A program made the translations under genes and the position numbers. From CAYJAD01 sp964369995 (GTDB lineage Bacteria; Desulfobacterota; Desulfovibrionia; Desulfovibrionales; Desulfovibrionaceae): 17,654 nt of DNA. The stretch lies in assembly GCA_964369995.1 (NCBI GenBank), contig CAYJHH010000058.1, positions 1 to 17,654 of the forward strand, read 5' to 3'. Positions 1 through 6,463 of the stretch are shown piece by piece (the stretch's first letter is position 1; every line of letters starts with the position of its first letter). The notes beneath the pieces are model-generated. The model saw only the letters and a program-made list of their open reading frames with translations. It searched no databases and had not been told where the DNA came from.

Positions 1-122
1 TTCTTATGTCTAAACATTGCCAGAAAACGTATTCCATACGTTTATTTCTGGCAATCTTTATTACGTTATTTGATTTATAAGTTCTATTTTTACTGATAGT
101 TAAGTTGTTTTTCAGTGTCGAC
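1..122 (-). repeat. MITE-like repeat, copy 1 (truncated by window edge)
   Basis: Position i pairs with position 15621-i on the opposite strand: 119 of 122 bases match without gaps, with differences at 15, 66 and 120. This is therefore an inverted copy of the element at 15499-15641, with its right end lying outside the window. Its left end (minus strand) starts GTCGACACTGAAAAAC next to a TA dinucleotide at 123-124. The copy keeps the internal hairpin (11-60), with one stem mismatch at position 15. It lies directly behind the stop codon of the Hsp70-like gene (127-129). No coding capacity is visible. Confidence 0.85.
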
Positions 123-126
123 TATC

Positions 127-2259
127 TTAATTTGGCGTAATATTTAAAATATCTAGCGCTGTAATTTCTTCTTCCGCCACGCGAGCCGCTTCTGCCATAA
201 TGCGTCCTTCGCTTTGTTTCCATGAGGCTAGTATCTGCTTTTTAAATTCTGCCCCAAAGGCTTTGAGCTGTTCATTGCACAATTTTTCCAAACGCGCTTC
301 ACTGAACAGGCGCTTACGAATAAGGGAAGGCGTAGGCACATGCAGCACTTGATCCACCACCCATTTATTTAAGTTAAACACCTTCATAAGCACTAAACCG
401 CTGACCCCAATGACCGTGGCAGTAATGGGCGCCCCTGAGGCTGCCAAAGCCGCCAAACCAGGGCCTGCCACCATGGTGGCCATTTCCGCCGCGTTACGGT
501 CTTGGCTTAGAGTGCTTTTGCCAAGTTCCTCACCCATATGCGCCACAAAATTATCCATGGCCACGGCTAACCACGTTTGCTCAAGGCGTTCCGGCACAAT
601 GGGAATGCCCTTTTCATGAAACCAATTTTTCAACTCCAAACGGCATGCTTCCACCATTTGGCGCCCCATGCGTACCATGGCAACGTCCAATAATTGTTGC
701 ACGCGCCCTTCTTCGTCCACCAAGTTTTTAGCTATGCCTTCCATAAGCTTATTTAACGCGCCGCCATGTTCACGGTAACGGCGAAATTCTGGCATAAGGA
801 TGACATCTCGTAAAAAGGTTCCCATATCCTGCATGAGCAGTTCAGAGCCATTTTCCAAAATACGCTCTATGGCATGGCGCCGAATGCGCTCATTCATAAA
901 GGACGATAATTCCTGCTTTAAAGCCTCCCGCCCTTGCCGTAAATGCGCCGCCAATACATGGTACTGCGCCAGCCCCTTGGCAATATCAGCATAAGGCTCA
1001 TCACCCATAAGAATTTTTACTTCTGAGCCCAAGTTTTGATGAATAACATCTTGCACAAAAGGCCAAGCGCTACTGCCCCCTGTAAGTAAAACCAAAGGCA
1101 TATTTATATACGGACTGTTTTCTTCCACATTATGAGCACGAACACTTTTTACTGTTTCCAAAAAGCTATCTTCAAACCAAGAAATTAAATCCGTCCGCTT
1201 GCCGCCAAGTAACCCTTCCCCCCGCACCGAAAGACCAGCTCGCATTCCATGCTCTTGCAAAGAAGCTAAAAAATCCGGCGTGGGGCTATAATTGCCGGCG
1301 CGTTGCATAAAGTCTGCCCAAGTGAAGTTCTCAATATAGGCAGAGCACTCCTGACTTTTTTTGCCATCAAAATACGACCAACGCACCCTCACCGTCAGGC
1401 TTTGCTCACGATTTTCGGCCATGGCGGCGGAGAACTCTTCCTTGGCACGGCGACAGGCCACCCAATGCACATAGTATTCATTATTTTCCTCATGCAATTG
1501 CTGCTTTAAGGAAGGATTATGTTCTAATAATATTTGATAAAATAAATCATCAAAAAGGCGCCCGCCGTACAACATGTCTCCATGACGCCCCACCACATCA
1601 GCACGGCGCAAGAAGGCAAAATCGCACGTGCCTCCGCCAAAGTCCACCGTGAGCACTCCCTTGGCCGCTTGTGAAGGGGGCAATGCCCCGCTGGCTATAT
1701 AATGCAAAAGCGCCCCCACAGGCTCGCGCAAAAATTGCACCTGCGGCCAACCTGTATCATGCAAGCATTGGCGCAATACCTGTTGATAATGATTTTCCGC
1801 TTGCGAGGGAATGCCCACAAGTACGTGCTCAACCTTTACTGTGTCTTTGGACTCACTTTCGCCCTGCTCTGAAGTCTGGCCTAAAGCCTGTTCTGTATGT
1901 AATTCCGGCACACGACTGCGTAACAAGCGCAAAAAATCCACCATCCAGCCTCTAGCTTCTTCATTGACAGCCACATCAGGCTTAAATTGGCTATACAAGG
2001 CATAGCTTTGGCGTTCCGTTTGGCTGGCTTCGCCAAATTCATATTCCGCAGCGGAGCCAATAAGAAATGGCTGTCCATCTTTATATAAAATAAGCGTGGG
2101 AATGGCGCCGCCAAGGGCAGGATTATGCCAATCTTGCGGCTTAATGACACGCACTTTATGAGGATTGTGCGGATCTATTTGCTTCATATTTTCACAGGCA
2201 GCAATACAGGTATTACTGGTGCCCAAATCCATGGCTATGACATTGGTTACATATTGCAT
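127..2259 (-). CDS. Divergent Hsp70-like ATPase with helical, hydrophobic C-terminus
   Basis: The protein has 710 residues. Its N-terminal 430 or so form an Hsp70/actin-fold nucleotide-binding domain: phosphate-1 motif DLGTSN (11-16), REPVGALLHY (178-187), phosphate-2 DFGGGT (206-211), GGRLFDD (232-238), a CRRAKEEFS helix (269-277) and the adenosine motif LTGGSS (392-397). The usual beta-sandwich substrate-binding domain and EEVD-like tail are not recognisable. Residues 435-710 look helical and contain a Gly/Ala-rich hydrophobic stretch at about 593-630 that could insert into or lie on a membrane. It is not DnaK, HscA or YegD by length and architecture. The start ATG follows the upstream gene's stop by one base (TAG-T-ATG) and has AAGGG six bases upstream inside that gene, so the two are probably translationally coupled. 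A role as a chaperone ATPase working with the neighbouring membrane protein is inferred; the client is unknown. Confidence 0.85.
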   Translation of the reverse strand: MQYVTNVIAMDLGTSNTCIAACENMKQIDPHNPHKVRVIKPQDWHNPALGGAIPTLILYKDGQPFLIGSAAEYEFGEASQTERQSYALYSQFKPDVAVNEEARGWMVDFLRLLRSRVPELHTEQALGQTSEQGESESKDTVKVEHVLVGIPSQAENHYQQVLRQCLHDTGWPQVQFLREPVGALLHYIASGALPPSQAAKGVLTVDFGGGTCDFAFLRRADVVGRHGDMLYGGRLFDDLFYQILLEHNPSLKQQLHEENNEYYVHWVACRRAKEEFSAAMAENREQSLTVRVRWSYFDGKKSQECSAYIENFTWADFMQRAGNYSPTPDFLASLQEHGMRAGLSVRGEGLLGGKRTDLISWFEDSFLETVKSVRAHNVEENSPYINMPLVLLTGGSSAWPFVQDVIHQNLGSEVKILMGDEPYADIAKGLAQYHVLAAHLRQGREALKQELSSFMNERIRRHAIERILENGSELLMQDMGTFLRDVILMPEFRRYREHGGALNKLMEGIAKNLVDEEGRVQQLLDVAMVRMGRQMVEACRLELKNWFHEKGIPIVPERLEQTWLAVAMDNFVAHMGEELGKSTLSQDRNAAEMATMVAGPGLAALAASGAPITATVIGVSGLVLMKVFNLNKWVVDQVLHVPTPSLIRKRLFSEARLEKLCNEQLKAFGAEFKKQILASWKQSEGRIMAEAARVAEEEITALDILNITPN

Positions 2260-2260
2260 A

Positions 2261-3469
2261 CTACACCCTTACCTTACGCACTGTCCCTTTGCGTGCCAAC
2301 AAACCTTGCTCCATAAGCGGCGGTTCATCCACATAGCAGGCATCACCCACGGTCATATGCCCCAGCGGCGTATATCGCTCTGCCATATCTTCTGACCAGC
2401 GCAAAACCCCTTGCTCACGAGTCACTTCTATACCTAAGCGGCGCAAGCGCTCTTCAAGCCACTGCCCCCGAGCCTCAGGCAATTCTCCCGCCAAGGAGTA
2501 CAGCTCCATGCCCACTTTTTTCCATGCTTCCTTGCTAGGATCATTTTTTAAACGCATATTTTCTTGAAGCAATGGCCCCACCAAACGTGCACCCGCCCAC
2601 CATTGAGCTATGGCCATATGCAATTTTTCTTCAAAATCATGACTATCAAAAGAAAGCGGCCTTTTTAACAATAAGCTAAAAAGAAAAACACAAAGTAGTA
2701 TACCGTAAATATTCGTAAATACTGGTATGACTTGGCCTTGAGTCAACATAAGCCCCACAGCCTGCACAAAATGCAATAATCCCACCTTGGCAGCTAAAAA
2801 ATCTCTGGCAAGACTTAAGGCTAGCAAGCCCATAAAGCCCCAGGTGCAAAAACGCCGAAAGCGCTTCCATGTGTACACTTTTGCCCCCACCTTAATGCGT
2901 CCCAAAGTCATGGCAGCCACCAAGTATTCTGCCAACCAAACCGAGGCCATGGCACCCAAAAGACCGCAAAAAAATTGTAAGCCCGTATGTAATTCAGTTT
3001 GTACACTCATGCTTGCAAGGGCGATGTCCCCTTGAGCCTCAGCAGACAAAGCCGCCACAGAAGAAAAGCCATGGCTTAGGGCTTGCCCCAAGGCTAAACC
3101 CAAAATTAAGCCCAGTAAGGCCAAAAAAGCTGTGCGCCATGCGGAAAAATGCGCAATTTGCCGTATGGGAGGAAGCATAAGCGGAGGCAAAGCTTCACGC
3201 CATATATCTTCTTTTTCCAAAATATCTGACATATCGGGGGAGGCAGAGCCTTGTTCTCCATGTTGCATGGCGCATTCTTGCATAAGATGTTGCACAAGAC
3301 GTTGTCTCGTGTCAAAAATTCGTCCTTGAAGAAGGCGCTCATCAGGTTTGTTCGGCATATCTTCAAGGGCTTGTGCCACCAAATGTGCGCTAAGACGCTG
3401 CGTCTCTTCCTCGCTAATCTGTAAAGGGCGCAAAGAAGAATTTTCTGCGGAAGAAGGAAGTTGTGTCAT
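2261..3469 (-). CDS. Multi-pass membrane protein, partner of the Hsp70-like protein
   Basis: The 402-residue protein is not a family I recognise by name. The N-terminal ~100 residues are polar and charged. Hydrophobic segments follow at about 112-135, 162-188, 208-225, 228-245 and 246-270, giving four or five membrane spans. The remaining ~130 residues (272-402) are soluble and rich in charged helices, ending in a compact region with DEPPLMEQG (381-389) and a basic tail GTVRKVRV (395-402). A Shine-Dalgarno GAGG sits five bases before the ATG. It is the first gene of a two-gene unit with the Hsp70-like gene. The pattern L-x3-L-x3-GIE (339-348) plus the tail weakly recalls the C-terminal part of GrpE nucleotide exchange factors. 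A membrane-bound cofactor role is a guess from this and from the coupling. Confidence 0.75.
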   Translation of the reverse strand: MTQLPSSAENSSLRPLQISEEETQRLSAHLVAQALEDMPNKPDERLLQGRIFDTRQRLVQHLMQECAMQHGEQGSASPDMSDILEKEDIWREALPPLMLPPIRQIAHFSAWRTAFLALLGLILGLALGQALSHGFSSVAALSAEAQGDIALASMSVQTELHTGLQFFCGLLGAMASVWLAEYLVAAMTLGRIKVGAKVYTWKRFRRFCTWGFMGLLALSLARDFLAAKVGLLHFVQAVGLMLTQGQVIPVFTNIYGILLCVFLFSLLLKRPLSFDSHDFEEKLHMAIAQWWAGARLVGPLLQENMRLKNDPSKEAWKKVGMELYSLAGELPEARGQWLEERLRRLGIEVTREQGVLRWSEDMAERYTPLGHMTVGDACYVDEPPLMEQGLLARKGTVRKVRV

Positions 3470-3534
3470 AATAACCTCAAAATCTTAAACTTGAGTCCTT
3501 GCAGTCTCAATTATTAGGCATTTTTTACTAAAAG

Positions 3535-3560
3535 GGCGGTTAGGAAAAACCATAACCGCC
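3535..3560 (-). terminator. Probable intrinsic terminator of tgt
   Basis: A perfect 8-bp stem GGCGGTTA/TAACCGCC with a 10-nt loop lies 16 bases after the tgt stop. On the minus strand it is followed by CTTTTAG. The U-tract is short, so termination may be partial. Confidence 0.55.
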
Positions 3561-3576
3561 ACTTATGAAGAGTTGC

Positions 3577-4698
3577 TTAAGAAACCACTTCTTCAGGATA
3601 AATACTTTCCATGCTCGCCTTAAAGCGGGCAAATTCTCCGGCCTTAATGGCCTCTCTGGCTCGGCGCACCGTATCCAGAAAGTAGGTCAAATTATGCAAG
3701 GAATTTAACCTAAAGGAGAGTAATTCTTTACTTACATATAAGTGACGCAAATACGCGCGGCTAAAAGTGCGGCATGTATAGCAATTACATTGTGGATCCA
3801 GCGGGCTGTCATCCTCAGCGTATTCTTTACGTTTAATATTCACCTTACCCAAGGAAGTATACAAAGTGCCATTGCGCGCATTACGCGTGGGCAGCACGCA
3901 GTCAAACATATCGATGCCGGCAGCAATACCATTAACTATATCTAAGGGGGTGCCTACGCCCATGAGGTAGCGCGGCTTGTCCTTGGGTAAAAGCGGCGCC
4001 GTATAGTACAAAAATTCCATGAGAACTTCTTTACTTTCGCCCACAGAAAGACCGCCAATGGCAAAACCATCAAAATCAAGGCCGCATAATTCTTCCACAG
4101 AGCGCTTGCGCAAATCTTTATAAAAGCCCCCTTGAGTAATGGCAAAAAGCAAATTGGCCGCTGTGCCTTGAGGATAGGCCTCGCGAGCACGTTTGGCCCA
4201 GCGCGTGGTCAATGCCAAAGACTTTTCCGTATATCCATAGTCCGCGCCAAAAGCTACGCATTCATCCAAAACCATCATGATATCGGAATTTAAATTACGC
4301 TGAATTTTAATAACATTTTCTGGCGTGAAAAAATGCTTTGAGCCATCAATATGAGAGCGAAACTCTACGCCCTCTTCACTGATTTTACGTAAATCATTGA
4401 GGCTAAAAACTTGAAAGCCGCCACTATCGGTAAGTATGGGCTTATCCCAAGCATTAAAGCCGTGCAAACCACCACGGCGCGCCACCAAATCATCTCCGGG
4501 ACGTAAGTAGAGGTGATAGGTATTACCAAGGATGATTTCAGCCTGCATGGCGTGTAAATCATCGGGGGCAATGGCCTTTACCGAGCCCACCGTACCTACA
4601 GGCATGAAAATAGGCGTGTTAATGGTGCCATGTGCTGTTTGTAAAATACCGGTACGGGCGTCACCGTCCTGAGCTGTAAGGGTAAATGTTGTATTCAT
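3577..4698 (-). CDS. tgt: Queuine/preQ1 tRNA-guanine transglycosylase
   Basis: Tgt exchanges guanine-34 in the anticodon of Asp, Asn, His and Tyr tRNAs for preQ1 (the bacterial substrate) on the way to queuosine. The 373-residue protein is standard length. Visible signatures are DSGGFQVFSL (91-100) with the active-site aspartate, the substrate-pocket region FAIGGLSVGE (212-221), GVGTPLDIVNGI (247-258), MFDCVLPTRNARNG (264-277) carrying the nucleophilic aspartate, and the zinc site C304-x-C306-x2-C309 with H335. The start is fixed by the family's usual N-terminus (short lead before FMPVGTVGSVK). No Shine-Dalgarno precedes the ATG; a -10-like box lies six bases upstream (see promoter entry). 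It is apparently monocistronic, between terminators on both sides, and no other queuosine gene is in the window. Confidence 0.97.
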   Translation of the reverse strand: MNTTFTLTAQDGDARTGILQTAHGTINTPIFMPVGTVGSVKAIAPDDLHAMQAEIILGNTYHLYLRPGDDLVARRGGLHGFNAWDKPILTDSGGFQVFSLNDLRKISEEGVEFRSHIDGSKHFFTPENVIKIQRNLNSDIMMVLDECVAFGADYGYTEKSLALTTRWAKRAREAYPQGTAANLLFAITQGGFYKDLRKRSVEELCGLDFDGFAIGGLSVGESKEVLMEFLYYTAPLLPKDKPRYLMGVGTPLDIVNGIAAGIDMFDCVLPTRNARNGTLYTSLGKVNIKRKEYAEDDSPLDPQCNCYTCRTFSRAYLRHLYVSKELLSFRLNSLHNLTYFLDTVRRAREAIKAGEFARFKASMESIYPEEVVS

Positions 4699-4704
4699 GA
4701 GGTA

Positions 4705-4733
4705 TATATAAGGGTATTATGAGGGTTACGCAA
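4705..4733 (-). promoter_or_regulatory. Candidate sigma70 promoter of tgt, possibly leaderless
   Basis: On the minus strand TTGCGT (4728-4733), a 17-bp spacer and TATATA (4705-4710) are followed by only six bases before the ATG at 4698. The expected transcription start, about seven bases past the -10 box, falls on or next to the A of the start codon. This agrees with the absence of a ribosome-binding site. Confidence 0.45.
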
Positions 4734-4803
4734 GGGAGAAGCCAAGAGCCATTGTACTTTCTGGGTAAAAAACTCCAACATACTGGTAAAATACACATGC
4801 GAG

Positions 4804-4850
4804 GGAAAAAATATGGGGAGGGAAAGAACCTCGAAAGTTTTTCCCTCCCC
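4804..4850 (-). terminator. Intrinsic terminator of the acc-ssb operon
   Basis: A GC-rich 11-bp stem GGGGAGGGAAA/TTTCCCTCCCC (outer limits 4815-4850), extendable inward by AAC/GTT, is followed on the minus strand by ATATTTTTTCC. It lies 28 bases after the ssb stop and ahead of the tgt promoter. It has the stem, composition and U-tract of a Rho-independent terminator. Confidence 0.85.
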
Positions 4851-4878
4851 ACGACAATGTGCATACTGCAACAAGATT

Positions 4879-5436
4879 TTAAAAGGGAACGTCGTCCATT
4901 TCTGAAGGAAAGGGCGAGCCCATATCTTCATTGGGGCCCATATTTTGCGGAGCCTGATTGCCCTGATTGCCCTGATTACCCTGATTGGCATAGCTTCTGC
5001 GCTGGCCTTGGTTGCCATAGCTGCCGCCCTGATTACCACCTTGGTAACCACCCTGATTGCCGCCCTGTGCAGCACCTTGATACGCGCCGCCACCTGCACC
5101 GCCGCCTTCACCTTTTCTATCTAAAAACTGCACTCTTTGGGCATTAATACCTGTGCTAAAGCGATCTTGCCCATTTTGGTCTTGCCATTTACGGGTTTGC
5201 AAGCTGCCTTCCACATACACAAGGCTACCCTTAGCCAAATAGGTGGCGCAATTTTCTGCAGCGCGTTGAAACACAGAAACACGATGCCATTCGGTACGCT
5301 GTACTTTATTACCTTCGCGATCTTGATAAGATTCATCAGTGGCAACGCTTAATGTGCACACGGGGGAACCTGTTTGCGAATATTTTAATTCAGGATCAGC
5401 CCCAAGGCGCCCAATAATTTGAACTTTATTTAACAT
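4879..5436 (-). CDS. ssb: Single-stranded DNA-binding protein
   Basis: SSB coats single-stranded DNA in replication, repair and recombination and recruits partners through its acidic tip. The 185-residue product begins MLNKVQIIGRLGADPE, the classic start of the OB fold (1-106), with the conserved WHRVSVFQRAAE region (50-61) and VYVEGSLQTRKWQD (73-86). Residues 108-165 are a Gly/Gln/Asn-rich linker, and the C-terminus MDDVPF (180-185) is the conserved partner-binding tip. An in-frame ATG seven codons earlier (5457) is less likely because it overlaps the upstream gene. The chosen ATG has GGGGAG five bases upstream and fits the family N-terminus. It is the last gene of the acc operon, 14 bases after the 111-aa gene, with a strong terminator behind it. 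Confidence 0.97.
   Translation of the reverse strand: MLNKVQIIGRLGADPELKYSQTGSPVCTLSVATDESYQDREGNKVQRTEWHRVSVFQRAAENCATYLAKGSLVYVEGSLQTRKWQDQNGQDRFSTGINAQRVQFLDRKGEGGGAGGGAYQGAAQGGNQGGYQGGNQGGSYGNQGQRRSYANQGNQGNQGNQAPQNMGPNEDMGSPFPSEMDDVPF
4953..4988 (-). repeat. 9-bp tandem repeat in the ssb linker
   Basis: Four consecutive units of CCTGATTGC or close variants (plus-strand reading) encode the repeated Asn-Gln-Gly tripeptides of the SSB linker (about residues 150-161). The repeat keeps frame when it gains or loses units, so linker length could vary between strains. Confidence 0.8.
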
Positions 5437-5450
5437 GGTCACTCCCCATA

Positions 5451-5786
5451 TTAGCAATAGTGTCTTTCAAGTGTATCAAGAATATCTTCCAGCGCGTCGC
5501 TGAGGGCATTGGCTTTGCGCGCATCCCAATCAGCCAAAGCGCTTTCAAGCTCTTTCACTTTTTCCATTGCTTTTTGTATATCTTCGCCCAAAGCTGCATG
5601 GCGCTCTTTGGGCCATTGTAAAAACTTTAGGCCATCATATAAACGATACACCATTTCCACCACGCCAAGTTTGCTTTCAGAGCTTGGCACAGTACTGGCC
5701 AGTTCAAAAAGGCGCGGCCAGAGTTTTTCTGGCAAGGCCACATCCCAAGTCACCGCGGAAACGCGAATTTGTAATGCTTTACCCAT
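5451..5786 (-). CDS. Unknown 111-aa protein in the acc-ssb operon
   Basis: I do not recognise this family. The product is a small soluble protein with no signal peptide or membrane segment. The N-terminal half mixes strand and helix (LQIRVSAVTWDVALPEKLW), and residues about 62-108 form a charged helix with coiled-coil character (KAMEKVKELESALADWDARK). An in-frame stop two codons before the ATG makes this the earliest ATG start. No clear Shine-Dalgarno is visible, so translation may rely on coupling to the gene ending 15 bases upstream. It sits between the carrier-like gene and ssb on the same strand with short gaps on both sides, which supports a real gene. Its role is unknown; an accessory to either neighbour is possible. 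Confidence 0.7.
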   Translation of the reverse strand: MGKALQIRVSAVTWDVALPEKLWPRLFELASTVPSSESKLGVVEMVYRLYDGLKFLQWPKERHAALGEDIQKAMEKVKELESALADWDARKANALSDALEDILDTLERHYC

Positions 5787-5801
5787 GGCTTATGTGCAGG
5801 T

Positions 5802-6449
5802 TTACTTTTCTTGCCATTCTGTTTGCACGCGCAAGACCACTTCTTCAATGGCGGCCAGCTCATCAGGTGGGCATACACCAATGAGGGCTTGTCCTGCATC
5901 CACATTTTCTGTGTGCTTAAAGTACACAGCGTAAATGACACCGGCAGGGCCAGAGTAATACAGCGGCGCTTCGCGCTTCATACGAGACATGATAAATAAT
6001 TCCATGCCGTCAGAAACAGTCACCGCGCGCGAACCAGAGGCTCGTACCTTTTTATCCACTTCAGGGGTGAAGTAATATTTAGCGCGCTCCGGAGCTGTAA
6101 AGAGGCTCAGAGTTTGCTTTAATATTTTTTGTTGCACTTCGGCCTTGGTCAGGAAGTGACGCACCGTGAGTAAGGGCGTACCTGCTTCCACAAATTGCCC
6201 TTCGAGCTCTTTGTGAATGGCGCACACTTCGCCCTTTTCAGGGGCGCAAATGGGCTTAGGGTTACGCTCACGATCAATGGTGAGCAAAGTGGTTCCGGAT
6301 TTTTCTTTCCACATGCCCTGCGGGCCATGAACCTTGCTACCTTCGTCAATATTGGCAAAGGTAATAAGGCCGGTGTGCGGGGCGCGTATAAGTACTTCTT
6401 CGTAAGGAGAAGCTTTTATTTCATCAAGTAATGCAGTAACATCAAGCAT
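5802..6449 (-). CDS. Biotin-carrier (BCCP)-like protein with a non-canonical acceptor motif
   Basis: The 215-residue protein shows biotinyl/lipoyl barrel-type sequence twice. The first region (about 18-97) has IRAPHTG, ICAPEKGEV and VEAGTPLLTV, but the residue aligned with the biotinylated lysine of AMKM is R62. The second (about 135-192) has LFIMSRMKRE (151-160), then SGPAGVIYAV and VDAGQALIGV; here RMKR replaces AMKM and K158 aligns with the acceptor lysine. The usual Ala/Pro-rich BCCP linker is absent. It follows the carboxyltransferase gene by 14 bases with a GAGGAAA ribosome-binding site, so it most likely serves as, or descends from, the carrier subunit of the same carboxylase. Assignment to the biotin-attachment fold is moderately sure. 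Whether it is biotinylated is open. Confidence 0.65.
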   Translation of the reverse strand: MLDVTALLDEIKASPYEEVLIRAPHTGLITFANIDEGSKVHGPQGMWKEKSGTTLLTIDRERNPKPICAPEKGEVCAIHKELEGQFVEAGTPLLTVRHFLTKAEVQQKILKQTLSLFTAPERAKYYFTPEVDKKVRASGSRAVTVSDGMELFIMSRMKREAPLYYSGPAGVIYAVYFKHTENVDAGQALIGVCPPDELAAIEEVVLRVQTEWQEK

Positions 6450-6463
6450 AATATTTCCTCAAA

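Noticed and set aside
3482..3510. TTGAGA-17-TAAGAT promoter ahead of the membrane-protein gene (minus strand)
   Set aside because: Transcription would start around the GAGG ribosome-binding site, leaving it outside or at the very end of the mRNA; the gene has a good Shine-Dalgarno that should be used.
3487..3510. CIRCE or heat-shock operator upstream of the Hsp70-like unit
   Set aside because: The inverted repeat TTGAG-N10-CTCAA does not match the CIRCE arms TTAGCACTC/GAGTGCTAA, and no sigma32-type boxes are seen.
4719..5147. 142-codon open frame on the plus strand opposite ssb
   Set aside because: It is the antisense of the Gly/Gln/Asn-rich linker and the terminator, with low-complexity Pro/Asp/His/Cys sequence and no ribosome-binding site.
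4879..5457. Longer ssb reading from the ATG at 5457 (adds MLIWGVT)
   Set aside because: It overlaps the upstream gene's stop, and the family N-terminus and a GGGGAG site both support the ATG at 5436.
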